From positions 937,898 to 1,001,897 of the forward strand of contig NZ_KN266207.1 in NCBI RefSeq assembly GCF_000766945.1: a stretch of DNA of 64,000 nucleotides. Reading direction: 5' to 3'. The notes under the pieces were generated by a model, which saw nothing but the letters and a program-made list of their open reading frames with translations, did no database searches and was not told the origin of the DNA. The position numbers and the translations under genes were made by a program. Each line of letters opens with the position of its first letter. Position 1 is the first letter of the stretch. Positions 16,828-26,200 of the stretch are shown one piece after another. Origin of the DNA: Cellvibrio mixtus subsp. mixtus J3-8 (GTDB lineage Bacteria > Pseudomonadota > Gammaproteobacteria > Pseudomonadales > Cellvibrionaceae).

Positions 16828-17475
16828 ATGATCAAGTCTTTTTTCTCATCAATCTTACTGGCAAGTTTGTTCATTAACGCAAGCTTGCATGCAGAAGAAG
16901 CCACGCTCGTCGCAGTCAAAACTGATCGCGGCACATTTGTTATTGAGCTCTATCCGGAAAAAGCGCCTATTACTGTGCAGAATTTTTTAACCTATGTGGA
17001 TAGCAAATTCTACGACAATACCGTTTTTCACCGCATAGTTCCCGGCGTAGTAGTTCAAGGTGGAGGGATGAGTGATGATTACAGGGAAAAAAGGACAAAC
17101 AAACCTATTAAAGATGAATCCAGCAATGGCTTGGCGAATAAATACAAAACCGTTGGAATGGCAAGGCAATCAAATCCTGATAGTGCTACCTCTCAGTTTT
17201 TTATTAATTTGAAAAACAACGAAGGATTTGATAGGACCAAAACCGCTCCAGGTTACACCGTATTTGGAAAAGTAGTGGCAGGCATGGACGTGGTAGAAAA
17301 AATTGGCCGGGCCCCACGCGGTGCCAACAGGCCATTCCCTGAAGCTCCGAATGAAGCGATACACATAATCAGTGCTACTCGCACCCATTCGATTGCAGTG
17401 GACAACGCCATGCCAGTGCAAAGAACCTCCCGCTTTAAAGACGCTTTGGTGCCCGCAAATGAAAACAGCCAATAA
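16828..17475 (+). CDS. Periplasmic peptidyl-prolyl cis-trans isomerase (cyclophilin)
   Basis: The 215-residue protein has a signal peptide (about residues 1-22) and a cyclophilin domain (about 25-185). Key elements are VFHRIVPGVVVQGGGM with the catalytic Arg, TVGMARQSNPDSATSQFFINL, GYTVFGKVVAGMDVV and the GFDRT segment. It should speed proline isomerisation during folding of exported proteins, like PpiA. A roughly 30-residue C-terminal tail is unusual. Its last 17 bases overlap the start of pdxJ. Confidence 0.9.
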   Translation: MIKSFFSSILLASLFINASLHAEEATLVAVKTDRGTFVIELYPEKAPITVQNFLTYVDSKFYDNTVFHRIVPGVVVQGGGMSDDYREKRTNKPIKDESSNGLANKYKTVGMARQSNPDSATSQFFINLKNNEGFDRTKTAPGYTVFGKVVAGMDVVEKIGRAPRGANRPFPEAPNEAIHIISATRTHSIAVDNAMPVQRTSRFKDALVPANENSQ

Positions 17476-18229
17476 AACTGCACTTAGCGTTAACCTGAAT
17501 AAAATTGCACTCATTCGCAATTCACGCGCTGGCAATTACCCCAATGTAGTCACCCACGGTGAAATTTGTATAAAAGCCGGTGCAGATGGATTAACAGTAC
17601 ATCCTCGCCCCGATCAACGCCATATTCGTCCACACGACGTTTATGAACTGAGTGAATTGGTCAACGGATACCCCGACATCGAGTTTAATATCGAAGGAAA
17701 TCCTTACGCCGATTCCGTCGGTGACTTTCCTGGTTTCATTAAACTGGTCAAAGATGTGCGTCCACATCAATGTACATTGGTCCCAGACTCAAATGACCAA
17801 TTAACGTCAGATCATGGATTTGATTTAAAAATTGCCGGCGAAAAACTTCGCCCGTTAATTCATGAGCTGCAAGATTTTGGGGTTAGGGTGAGTTTGTTTA
17901 TGGATCCGGATATAGAACAAATCAGCCTGGCAAAAGCTATAGGTGCAGATCGAATAGAGCTGTACACCGGGCCCTACGCCGAACACTTCAAGCTGCAAGG
18001 TGAATACTTTAACCAGCTGTTCGAAACTTATCGCACCGCAGCCATTCATGCGCAAAGCATTGGTATAGGCCTGAATGCCGGGCATGATTTAAATCTGGAT
18101 AATCTTCGATATTTCCGCAAGGTACCCGAATTATTGGAGGTTTCTATCGGTCACGCATTAACAGTTGATGCTATCGCTATGGGCCTGGTACCCGCAGTGC
18201 AAGCTTATAAACAACTCTGCAGTGAATAA
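17459..18229 (+). CDS. pdxJ: Pyridoxine 5'-phosphate synthase PdxJ (divergent type)
   Basis: PdxJ condenses 1-deoxyxylulose 5-phosphate with 1-amino-acetone 3-phosphate to form pyridoxine 5'-phosphate. The 256-residue product shows LSVNLNKIALIRNSR, GADGLTVHPRPDQRHI, NIEGNPY, HQCTLVPD, VSLFMDPDIEQI, ELYTGPYAEHF, LNAGHDLN and EVSIGHAL, covering the TIM-barrel active site. The NLNKIALIRNSR and NIEGNPY variants look more like the alphaproteobacterial/Bacteroidetes-like form than the enterobacterial NIDHIATLRNAR form. The start at 17459 overlaps the cyclophilin gene by 17 bases. The usual recO-pdxJ context is absent, so a second pdxJ may exist elsewhere. Confidence 0.88.
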   Translation: MKTANKTALSVNLNKIALIRNSRAGNYPNVVTHGEICIKAGADGLTVHPRPDQRHIRPHDVYELSELVNGYPDIEFNIEGNPYADSVGDFPGFIKLVKDVRPHQCTLVPDSNDQLTSDHGFDLKIAGEKLRPLIHELQDFGVRVSLFMDPDIEQISLAKAIGADRIELYTGPYAEHFKLQGEYFNQLFETYRTAAIHAQSIGIGLNAGHDLNLDNLRYFRKVPELLEVSIGHALTVDAIAMGLVPAVQAYKQLCSE

Positions 18230-18244
18230 CGATCGGTATCCGCA

Positions 18245-19018
18245 ATGAACAAACCGCGCGAAGATAGCCCCGCCTATCTGGAAAAAAAACGTTTTTTTGA
18301 TTCCTTGATGACAGTTTACGGGCGCAAAACCGTACTTGAAGCACTCCAGGATTCAGCGACCTACATTTACCGCCTGCATCTGGCAAAAAGCAATAAACCG
18401 GCCGGGATTATTGATGAAATAATTGAACTGGCAAAATTAAAAGGTGCAGAAATTATTTTTCATGAGCGCCAGGCGTTATCGCGGATATCTAAAAATGCAG
18501 CGCAAGACCAAGGGGTAGCTGCAGATTTGCAATTGCGCGGTTATCAATTCTACGATGAATTTATTGCTCATAATCGCCAAAAGAAATACACATTGTTAGC
18601 ACTTGATGGAGTTCAAAACCCGCAAAACCTCGGCATGATTATTCGCTCGGCTTGTGCCGGAAACATTGACGGAATTTTGCTCCCCCAGAAAGGCAACGCG
18701 CAAATTGACCCGTTGGTTATCAAAGCAAGTGCGGGCACAGTATTTCGTGCACCACTATTAAGGTGTAGCGATCTAAAAGAAGCACTCAAAGATTTCCAGC
18801 AAGAAGGCACTACTGTTTGCGTATTGTCATCGCACGCAACCGTGGAGCTTAAAAAGTTTTCCCCCGCTGCATCTTGCATTTATGTGCTTGGCAATGAATC
18901 TGAGGGAGTATCAACAGACATTGAAAAACTGAGCGATGAAAAAGTCTGCATTCCTATGAATAACGGTGTCGAATCATTAAATGTTGCTGTTACAGCAGCG
19001 CTCATAGCATTTCGATAA
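18245..19018 (+). CDS. TrmH/SpoU-family RNA 2'-O-methyltransferase (RlmB-like)
   Basis: The 257-residue SPOUT enzyme has an N-terminal substrate-binding domain beginning near YGRKTVLEAL. The catalytic domain shows all three motifs: DGVQNPQNLGMIIRSA, VLGNESEGVS and IPMNNGVESLNVAVTAALIAF. These predict transfer of methyl from SAM to a ribose 2'-OH in rRNA or tRNA. The sequence is RlmB-like (23S rRNA G2251), but differs enough from E. coli RlmB that the exact target is unsure. It lies 15 bp after pdxJ and ends at a strong terminator. Confidence 0.85.
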   Translation: MNKPREDSPAYLEKKRFFDSLMTVYGRKTVLEALQDSATYIYRLHLAKSNKPAGIIDEIIELAKLKGAEIIFHERQALSRISKNAAQDQGVAADLQLRGYQFYDEFIAHNRQKKYTLLALDGVQNPQNLGMIIRSACAGNIDGILLPQKGNAQIDPLVIKASAGTVFRAPLLRCSDLKEALKDFQQEGTTVCVLSSHATVELKKFSPAASCIYVLGNESEGVSTDIEKLSDEKVCIPMNNGVESLNVAVTAALIAFR

Positions 19019-19045
19019 CACCCTATACCAACGACTGACAAAAAC

Positions 19046-19071
19046 AAAAAAGGAGCCGTAGCTCCTTTTTT
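19046..19071. terminator. Bidirectional terminator between the RNA methyltransferase gene and amtB
   Basis: AAAAAAGGAGC and GCTCCTTTTTT pair around CGTA, with a T-run of eight on the plus strand and T-rich sequence on the minus strand. It separates two convergent genes. Confidence 0.9.
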
Positions 19072-19086
19072 TTCTAGCAATTCAAA

Positions 19087-20397
19087 TTAAAGTTTGTAGC
19101 CATCCTCTTCATGCAGGCTCAAATCCAAACCAATGGTTTCCTCCTCTTTAGTGACACGCAAACCAGAAGTTAAAATACCCGTTACTTTAAGCAGCACATA
19201 AGTAACTATTGCGGTGTAAATGAAAGTCACTACAACACCAAGCAATTGAACACCAACTTGTTCACCCATGGAGTTGATGCCCGACGCAAATCCCTGGCCA
19301 CTGAACACACCCAATTCTGTTGAAGCAAAAATTCCCGCGAGAATAGTACCAAGCACACCACCGATACCGTGAACCGGAAACACATCGAGAGAGTCATCAA
19401 TTTTCCAAACTCTTTTTACCAAATGAGTCATGATGAAACAGATAATGCCTGCCGAGAGACCAATAACCAAAGCACCACCGGGGCCAACATAACCGGATGC
19501 CGGCGTAATAGTGCCCAACCCTGCCACCATTCCGGTTACGATACCCAAAACACTGGGTTTACGAAAACGAATCCACTCAATAGCCATCCAGGCTAATGCC
19601 CCCGCTGCTGCGGAAATATGGGTTACCAGCATCGCCATCGCTGCATTTCCATTAGCAGCCAACGCACTGCCTGCATTAAAACCAAACCAACCCACCCATA
19701 GCATTCCTGCGCCAGTCACTGTCATGGTCATATTATGTGGAGGCATTGCTGTTGTGGGAAAGCCATTGCGTTTTCCAATAACTACAGCCGCAACCAATGC
19801 TGCTACACCTGCCGTTATGTGTACTACGGTACCACCAGCAAAATCCAGCAACCCCTTCGCAAACAACCAGCCCGAACTCGACCATACCCAGTGACACACA
19901 GGGATATAAACTGCGAATAACCACAAGGCCGAAAAAATCAGCATGGATGAAAATTTCATTCGCTCTGCAAAAGCACCAACGATAAGTGCAGGAGTAATAA
20001 TCGCAAACGTCATTTGATACATCGCATGCAAACTTAACGGGATGTCACCGGAAAGCGCATCCTCTGTAATGCTCGCCATAAACACCATGCTGAAATCGCC
20101 AATCCATGAGTTGCCAGCGCCGAATGCCAAGCTATAACCAGCAATCAACCACAATAACGATACAATGCATGCGATTGCAAAACATTGCATAAGCACCGAT
20201 AAAATATTTTTAACGCGCACCAAGCCACCATAAAACAGTGCAAGCCCGGGCAACGTCATGAACAAAACCAGCGCGGTGGAGGTTAAAATCCACGCCGTAT
20301 TAGCGCCATTGAGGCTGGGTTCTTGTGCCCACAACGCAGGACTAGCGCTAGCCAGCCCTGCTAACAGAGAACTCGAAATAAGATATATCTTCTTCAT
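19087..20397 (-). CDS. amtB: Ammonium transporter AmtB
   Basis: The 436-residue protein has an N-terminal signal sequence and about 11 membrane helices. Hallmarks are NTAWILTSTALVLFMTLPGLALFYGG, the pore histidines in FAGGTVVHITAGV and FPVHGIGGVLGTI, and WVGWFGFNAGS. It is a homotrimeric inner-membrane ammonium channel used under nitrogen limitation. GGGG lies five bases before the ATG. The expected partner glnK (PII) is not adjacent: upstream is a 394-bp non-coding region and downstream a convergent gene. I saw no clear sigma-54 promoter next to the start. Confidence 0.96.
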   Translation of the reverse strand: MKKIYLISSSLLAGLASASPALWAQEPSLNGANTAWILTSTALVLFMTLPGLALFYGGLVRVKNILSVLMQCFAIACIVSLLWLIAGYSLAFGAGNSWIGDFSMVFMASITEDALSGDIPLSLHAMYQMTFAIITPALIVGAFAERMKFSSMLIFSALWLFAVYIPVCHWVWSSSGWLFAKGLLDFAGGTVVHITAGVAALVAAVVIGKRNGFPTTAMPPHNMTMTVTGAGMLWVGWFGFNAGSALAANGNAAMAMLVTHISAAAGALAWMAIEWIRFRKPSVLGIVTGMVAGLGTITPASGYVGPGGALVIGLSAGIICFIMTHLVKRVWKIDDSLDVFPVHGIGGVLGTILAGIFASTELGVFSGQGFASGINSMGEQVGVQLLGVVVTFIYTAIVTYVLLKVTGILTSGLRVTKEEETIGLDLSLHEEDGYKL

Positions 20398-20791
20398 ATT
20401 TACCCCATGATGGTTATTATCTTGCGTGGCGACTCAAAGCTCCTGCATCATTGCCATGCTTCATATTGAAACAGTAGAACCCGAGAAATGCCTTGAATTT
20501 CATTGCCATTCGTTTTTAAAAACAAAATTTGCACTTATAAAGGGCGAAAAAAAGCATCATCGCTACTTAAATAAAAAATGAATCACCTATAAGCAAACAT
20601 TAATCCAAAAATGTAAATACGTTATTTTTCAGCAAGATATAAATAATTGGATATATGCAATAATGGACAAACGCACCATTTAACGACAAACAATCACAAG
20701 CAAGATCTTTTTTGGTGCAAATCCAAATACAAAAGAATAGCAACGAATAGCGTAAAATGACCAACCATCAACCCACAGCTTTATCAAACCT
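20398..20791. other. Non-coding region between divergent amtB and wbpL
   Basis: This 394-bp AT-rich stretch has no convincing ORF. GCACCA at 20673-20678 and TGGTGC at 20713-20718 are inverted half-sites of the type bound by NtrC, but they are 34 bases apart instead of about five. No sigma-54 promoter and no strong sigma-70 promoter could be placed for either gene. Confidence 0.5.
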
Positions 20792-21781
20792 ATGAATAAC
20801 TGGATTGCGCTCTGCCTACTCTCATTTGCCCTTTCATTTTTTTTATCCAGGATAATTATTCAGCTATTAGGTAAACGGTTAATGGATATCCCGAGTGATC
20901 GCAGCTCCCATAATTTGCCAACTCCACGCGGCGGTGGAATAGCCATTGTTACAGCAATAATTTTGATTAGCGCAGGTGCGGGAGTTTATGGATCAGCCCT
21001 ACCCTGGGCACCACTCATACTATTTACTCTTATCGCAATCCTGGGAGCACTTGATGACTTCATGAGCCTCAGCGTTAGAGTGCGCCTATTAATTCAATTC
21101 TTTTTATCATTAATTGCCGTAATGATTTGTGTGCATGAATTAAATAATCTGGATGTGGGCATGATCGCATTAAGCGGTTTATGCGTAATTGCGCTTGTAT
21201 GGCAATGCAACCTATACAACTTCATGGATGGAATTAATGGAATAGCAACCATCCAGGCTATTTGCGTATGCTTGATGATGGGAATATTTCTGCACCAGAC
21301 AAATAACAATCCAGCTATCGTAAAACTATTAGTGATAACAGGCATGGCCTGTGCAGGATTTCTCTACTGGAATTTCCCGAATGCCAGAATTTTTATGGGC
21401 GATACGGGGAGTTTATTTTTGGGATTTATTTTTGGTTTTGCTGCAATAAAAACCAGCATTGGATCGATTGATATCGCTGCCGCATGGTTAATTTCAATGG
21501 CAGTTTTTATCGTAGATGCAACTTATACACTAAGCATTAGATTATTAACTGGTCAAAAATTTTATTTACCACATCGAAGCCACAGCTACCAAAAACTTGC
21601 ACTGAAGTTAAATTCACATACTAAGGCTACATCCCTCGTTTGCCTTGTAAATATTGGCTGGCTTTTTCCGATTGCACTATTGATGATGAGGGGCATATTA
21701 AATCCCTTTGTCGCACTTATTTTGGCCTACACTCCACTAATGATTATTGCAATCAAGCTAAAAGCAGGTAGACCTAATTGA
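20792..21781 (+). CDS. wbpL: Polyprenyl-phosphate sugar-1-phosphate transferase (WbpL/WecA family)
   Basis: The 329-residue membrane enzyme of the MraY/WecA family has about ten helices. Signatures are PSDRSSHNLPTPRGGGIA, the catalytic LGALDDFMSL, YNFMDGINGIA, the cytoplasmic FPNARIFMGDTGSLFLG and a late basic loop, PHRSHSYQKL. It should transfer a HexNAc- or FucNAc-1-phosphate to undecaprenyl phosphate, the first step of O-antigen-like glycan assembly. The closest recalled match is Pseudomonas WbpL. It is convergent with wbpM, and the two coding regions overlap by eight bases at their 3' ends. No other glycosyltransferase gene is adjacent. The sugar substrate cannot be read from sequence. 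Confidence 0.85.
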   Translation: MNNWIALCLLSFALSFFLSRIIIQLLGKRLMDIPSDRSSHNLPTPRGGGIAIVTAIILISAGAGVYGSALPWAPLILFTLIAILGALDDFMSLSVRVRLLIQFFLSLIAVMICVHELNNLDVGMIALSGLCVIALVWQCNLYNFMDGINGIATIQAICVCLMMGIFLHQTNNNPAIVKLLVITGMACAGFLYWNFPNARIFMGDTGSLFLGFIFGFAAIKTSIGSIDIAAAWLISMAVFIVDATYTLSIRLLTGQKFYLPHRSHSYQKLALKLNSHTKATSLVCLVNIGWLFPIALLMMRGILNPFVALILAYTPLMIIAIKLKAGRPN

Positions 21782-23672
21782 CACCGGTTAATGGCAAAGC
21801 CCTTGGATATTCCTCCAACGCTACCAGCTCGCCACCATACCCCAAAGGCATTTCGTGCAACATTGATTTAATTCTTTTTGCGTCATCATTTTCACATGCA
21901 GTATTCAAATTATTTAGAAAAATTTCCATCTCATGCCATGAAACGGACTGTTCTAACGCCCTAAAAATTCGCGGATGCTCTGTGGCAAAAACATTATCAC
22001 CGATGAGCAGCTCTTCAAATAGCTTTTCCCCAGGACGCAAGCCGGTATATTGAATTTCAATATCACCTTCAGGGTTAGCAACATCACGAACAGATAAGCC
22101 CGATAAATGAATCATACGCAGAGCAAGATCAACTATTTTAACGGGTTCTCCCATATCCAGCACAAAAACATCACCACCTTTGCCCATAGTTCCCGCCTGG
22201 ATTACTAATTGGGATGCTTCCCGTATCGTCATAAAATAACGAATAATTTCAGGATGAGTTACAGTAACTGGCCCACCGGATTTAATTTGCTTGCGAAATA
22301 AAGGCACCACCGAACCAGAGGAACCCAGCACATTCCCAAAACGAACCATAACAAACCGGGTAAGCTGCTGACGCCTGGCAATACTTTGCAATATCAATTC
22401 CGCCAAACGTTTTGAGGCCCCCATTACATTGGTTGGACGAACAGCCTTATCGGTAGAAATAAGTACAAATAATCCAACGCCCGCTTCCGTCGCTGCTTCA
22501 GCACAATTTAGTGTTCCCAATACATTATTTTTTATCCCCTCAACAATATTGGACTCAACTAATGGAACATGTTTATAAGCAGCTGCGTGATACACAGTTT
22601 CTATTCGATAATGCCTGAATACCGAACGCAAAAAGTTAGTGTTTTGAACCGACCCCAATAGCGGTACAACCGGAATTGAATGAACATTACGCGCTTCAAG
22701 CTCTTGCTCTACGGCATATAGGCTATATTCGTTATGATCCAGTAAAATAATTTTTGCAGGCTTAAAATCAATAATTTGTCGACATAACTCGCTACCAATC
22801 GAGCCCCCGGCTCCTGTTACCATCACCACTTTATTGGTTATCGAGCCTTCCATTAAATCGGGCAAAGGCTGAACGGAATCCCTCCCAAGCAAATCATCAA
22901 TATCTACATCACGAATATTTTCAATACGCGCCTTTCCTGACAAAACATCTCCCATATCTGGAATGGTTTGCACATTAATATGCAGCTTCTCCAAGCGCTT
23001 AATAATTTCAAGGCGCACACTGTGGGCGGTCCGACCAAGCGCCAACAAGACCTTGGTTGCAGATGAGGCAGAGATCAAGCGGGGCAGAGCTTTAGGCGAG
23101 AAAATTTTAATATTGGCCAACAAAGTTCCATGCAACGATGAATTATCATCAACAAATGCAACCACCTTATAGCCTGTGTCCTGTAAGGCCAGCATAAGCT
23201 GGTGCCCTGTTCGTCCCGCACCATAAATAATTACTGGAACCATATCGGCAGGAGGTAAGGCCCCCATTTTTAAAATGATATGGCGAATCAGCAGGCGCGG
23301 ACCGCCGATTAACACCAGCATCAAACCGATGTAAATAAAGGGCACTGAGCGAGGAATTTTTGAATAAGTAAGAAAACCTGAAACAGCCAGGGTAACACCA
23401 GACAGGAGTACACAAATGATAATAGTAACAATGGCAGGCTGCGTCATATACCGCAAAATGGCGCGATACATCCCCAAACGGATGAATATTGTAAGACTGG
23501 CAACCAGCGTTATTAATAATGCGGCCAGTTCTTTTTGGGTAATCGCTAAATCAAACGTACCCAACCGCAAACAATTGGAAAGATAAACCCCGATAACAAT
23601 TGCAACGGAGTCATAACACAAAGAAATGATTCGTTTAGCGGTACGCGAAGCCTCAAGCAATTTTATCAACAT
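21774..23672 (-). CDS. wbpM: Membrane-bound UDP-sugar 4,6-dehydratase (WbpM/FlaA1/CapD family)
   Basis: The 632-residue protein has four N-terminal membrane helices (about 10-130), a nucleotide-binding-like middle domain (VVIYGAGRTGHQLM), then the short-chain dehydrogenase-type catalytic domain. That domain carries VMVTGAGGSIGSELCRQI, HAAAYKHVPLVE and STDKAVRPTNVMGASKR. In the last, Met-x-x-x-Lys replaces Tyr-x-x-x-Lys, the Ser-Met-Lys triad known for WbpM. It should act as a UDP-GlcNAc 4,6-dehydratase at the inner membrane, supplying a precursor to WbpL. GGAG lies eight bases before the ATG. Its position just after ihfB mirrors the right end of the Pseudomonas O-antigen locus. Confidence 0.9.
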   Translation of the reverse strand: MLIKLLEASRTAKRIISLCYDSVAIVIGVYLSNCLRLGTFDLAITQKELAALLITLVASLTIFIRLGMYRAILRYMTQPAIVTIIICVLLSGVTLAVSGFLTYSKIPRSVPFIYIGLMLVLIGGPRLLIRHIILKMGALPPADMVPVIIYGAGRTGHQLMLALQDTGYKVVAFVDDNSSLHGTLLANIKIFSPKALPRLISASSATKVLLALGRTAHSVRLEIIKRLEKLHINVQTIPDMGDVLSGKARIENIRDVDIDDLLGRDSVQPLPDLMEGSITNKVVMVTGAGGSIGSELCRQIIDFKPAKIILLDHNEYSLYAVEQELEARNVHSIPVVPLLGSVQNTNFLRSVFRHYRIETVYHAAAYKHVPLVESNIVEGIKNNVLGTLNCAEAATEAGVGLFVLISTDKAVRPTNVMGASKRLAELILQSIARRQQLTRFVMVRFGNVLGSSGSVVPLFRKQIKSGGPVTVTHPEIIRYFMTIREASQLVIQAGTMGKGGDVFVLDMGEPVKIVDLALRMIHLSGLSVRDVANPEGDIEIQYTGLRPGEKLFEELLIGDNVFATEHPRIFRALEQSVSWHEMEIFLNNLNTACENDDAKRIKSMLHEMPLGYGGELVALEEYPRALPLTGVN

Positions 23673-23756
23673 AAGTCAGGCTCCAAAAACAACCGCCGGC
23701 CTAGCATCTTGAGGACAACAAGAACAGGAGGGAAAACACCAGGAAACTAAAAAAAC

Positions 23757-24047
23757 CTACTTACCAATACTCTCATTAACGCGATCACGCATCTCTTTAC
23801 CAGGCTTGAAGTGAGGTACATATTTACCTTCAAGCACCACAGCTTCCCCGGTCTTTGGATTTCGCCCGGTGCGAGGCGCACGATAATGAAGCGAAAAACT
23901 GCCAAAACCACGAATTTCAATTCGTTCGCCAGATGCCAGAATATCAGACATATAATCAAGGAGCAGTTTTACAGACATTTCAACGTCTTTAATAGTTAAT
24001 TGATTTTGCTTTTCAGTAATATATTCAATCAATTCTGATTTGGTCAT
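23757..24047 (-). CDS. ihfB: Integration host factor subunit beta
   Basis: The 96-residue HU/IHF-family protein matches Ihf[43 protein letters not shown] and [14 protein letters not shown], with the intercalating proline in the beta arm. With IhfA it forms the DNA-bending heterodimer used in sigma-54 promoters and recombination. It follows rpsA by 150 bp on the same strand, the conserved rpsA-ihfB order. A stem-loop in the gap may lower read-through from rpsA. Confidence 0.96.
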   Translation of the reverse strand: MTKSELIEYITEKQNQLTIKDVEMSVKLLLDYMSDILASGERIEIRGFGSFSLHYRAPRTGRNPKTGEAVVLEGKYVPHFKPGKEMRDRVNESIGK

Positions 24048-24158
24048 AACCTGCTTCTCTTATTAATGACGGGATTACACAACACAACTTTTCAGAAAAT
24101 ATAGAGTTACGCAGAACAAATAAAATCAATTTACTATGTATAGCACAGACCTGAAAGC

Positions 24159-24188
24159 AACAGCGGCCAGCACTAGCCAACCGCTGTT
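24159..24188 (-). terminator. Stem-loop between rpsA and ihfB
   Basis: AACAGCGG and CCGCTGTT form an 8-bp stem starting nine bases after the rpsA stop. The sequence after it on the minus strand (GCTTTC) is a poor U-tract, so partial termination or an mRNA-processing site is more likely than full termination. Confidence 0.45.
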
Positions 24189-24197
24189 ATTCAAAGA

Positions 24198-25883
24198 TTA
24201 CTCTTTGCTTTGCATTTGAGCTTTGATCAGGTCACCCAAAGTAGTAGGGGCAGCTTGATCTGACTGCTTGCTTGAAAGTTCTTTCAGAGCAGCCTTCTCG
24301 TCTTCTACATCTTTAGATTTCACAGACAAGCTGATGCTACGATTCTTACGGTCAACCGCAATAATTTTAGCTTCAACTTCATCGCCAACCTTCAACAGGT
24401 TGCGCGCGTCTTCTACTTTCTCACGGCTTAACTCAGATGCTTTCAATACTGCTTCAACATCATCAGCCAGGGTGATTACAGCAGCTTTGGCTTCAACTTC
24501 TTTCACGATACCTTTAACAACAGCACCTTTGTCATTCACTGAAACGTATTCAGAGAATGGATCAGCTTCCAGTTGCTTGATACCCAAAGAAATGCGCTCA
24601 CGCTCTGGATCGATGGCCAATACCACAGTCTCCAGCTCGTCACCTTTCTTGTACTTGCGAACAGCTTCTTCGCCTGCTTCGTGCCAGCTGATATCTGACA
24701 AGTGAACCAGACCATCAATACCGCCATCCAGACCAATGAAGATACCGAAGTCGGTGATTGACTTGATCTTACCACTGATCTTGTCGCCTTTCGCACAGGT
24801 GCGAGCAAACGCATCCCATGGATTTTCCTGGCATTGTTTCAGGCCGAGGGAGATACGACGACGCTCTTCATCGATATCCAGAACCATAACTTCAATTTCA
24901 TCGCCCAATTGAACAACTTTTGAAGGATGGATGTTCTTGTTGGTCCAATCCATTTCAGAAACGTGGATCAGGCCTTCAACGCCCTCTTCCAGCTCAGCGA
25001 AACAACCGTAATCAGTCAGGTTGGTCACTTTAGCCTTAACACGGGCACCTTCCGGATAACGCTTGGTGATAGCAACCCACGGATCCTCACCAAGTTGCTT
25101 CAGGCCCAAAGATACACGATTGCGTTCGCGATCAAACTTCAACACCTTAACGTCGATTTCGTCGCCAACATTCACAATCTCACCTGGATGCTTGATACGC
25201 TTCCAAGCCATGTCAGTGATGTGCAACAAGCCGTCAACACCGCCCAGGTCAACGAATGCACCGTAGTCGGTAAGGTTTTTAACAATACCTTTAACTGCCT
25301 GGCCTTCTTGCAAGGTAGCCAGCAATTCATCGCGCTCAACAGAGTTAGCTTGTTCAAGTACAGCACGACGGGAAACAACCACGTTGTTACGCTTTTGATC
25401 CAGCTTGATTACTTTGAATTCCAGCTCTTTACCTTCGAGATGGGTAGTTTCGCGCACAGGGCGAACATCTACCAGTGAACCAGGAAGGAAGGCACGGATA
25501 CCAGCAACGTCAACGGTGAAACCACCTTTAACCTTACCGTTGATAACACCTTTAATAACTTCTTCAGCAACGTGAGCGGCTTCAAGAATTTTCCAGGCTT
25601 CAGCACGCTTGGCTTTTTCACGAGACAGTTTGGTTTCACCGAAACCATCTTCAACGCTTTCCAGAGCTACTTGTACTTCGTCACCGATCTGGAGGTTCAA
25701 CTCACCCAGTTCGTTACGGAATTGTTCTGCGGGAATAACACCTTCAGACTTAAGGCCTGCGTGTACAGTAACCCAATCTTTATCGATATCGATTACTACA
25801 CCAGTAACGATGGTGCCTGGCACCATATCTACAGTCTTTAAACTCTCTTCAAATAACTCTGCAAAACTTTCGTTCATACTCAT
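24198..25883 (-). CDS. rpsA: 30S ribosomal protein S1
   Basis: The 561-residue protein has the full six S1 (OB-fold) repeats. It begins with the [10 protein letters not shown] segment of gammaproteobacterial S1. Typical repeat elements include [26 protein letters not shown] (split over about 195-220) and [25 protein letters not shown]. It binds mRNA on the 30S subunit and helps start translation. The first of two near ATGs (25883) is used because AGGT lies at normal spacing. A good sigma-70 promoter is upstream (26068-26096), leaving a leader of about 180 bases. cmk, usually directly upstream of rpsA, is 5.6 kb away here. Confidence 0.97.
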   Translation of the reverse strand: MSMNESFAELFEESLKTVDMVPGTIVTGVVIDIDKDWVTVHAGLKSEGVIPAEQFRNELGELNLQIGDEVQVALESVEDGFGETKLSREKAKRAEAWKILEAAHVAEEVIKGVINGKVKGGFTVDVAGIRAFLPGSLVDVRPVRETTHLEGKELEFKVIKLDQKRNNVVVSRRAVLEQANSVERDELLATLQEGQAVKGIVKNLTDYGAFVDLGGVDGLLHITDMAWKRIKHPGEIVNVGDEIDVKVLKFDRERNRVSLGLKQLGEDPWVAITKRYPEGARVKAKVTNLTDYGCFAELEEGVEGLIHVSEMDWTNKNIHPSKVVQLGDEIEVMVLDIDEERRRISLGLKQCQENPWDAFARTCAKGDKISGKIKSITDFGIFIGLDGGIDGLVHLSDISWHEAGEEAVRKYKKGDELETVVLAIDPERERISLGIKQLEADPFSEYVSVNDKGAVVKGIVKEVEAKAAVITLADDVEAVLKASELSREKVEDARNLLKVGDEVEAKIIAVDRKNRSISLSVKSKDVEDEKAALKELSSKQSDQAAPTTLGDLIKAQMQSKE

Positions 25884-26067
25884 GGTATTACCTATAAATT
25901 AGAGGTACAGGCATGAAAACCACACCCTACCTGCTCCGCACGGTCTGGCACGCGGGTCAATTAATATAAGGCAATAACTCCCTCAGACTGGGTTTTACAG
26001 TTATCACCGCTGCCAATAACACTACTTAAATTTAAAAAAAGAAAGCAGATTATTTAGCAGGCGCGGG

Positions 26068-26096
26068 ATGCTAGCAGAATGGGCTTTATTTTTCAA
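26068..26096 (-). promoter_or_regulatory. Probable sigma-70 promoter of rpsA
   Basis: On the minus strand TTGAAA (26091-26096) and TAGCAT (26068-26073) are separated by exactly 17 bases, with a TG one base before the -10. The 317-bp gap between the ugd stop and rpsA contains this promoter, the ugd terminator and a leader of about 180 bases. Confidence 0.7.
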
Positions 26097-26159
26097 TAGG
26101 TTAGACTGCAAGAACAGCTAGAGGTGACTCACAAGGAGGGATCATATTGCTATCTAAAA

Positions 26160-26189
26160 GACTGATCCTGCATAGGCGCAAGATCAGTC
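26160..26189 (-). terminator. Terminator of the manB-galU-manC-ugd operon
   Basis: GACTGATC and GATCAGTC form an 8-bp stem, with extra pairing inside the loop, eleven bases after the ugd stop. TTTT follows on the minus strand. Confidence 0.65.
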
Positions 26190-26200
26190 AACTTTAATAA

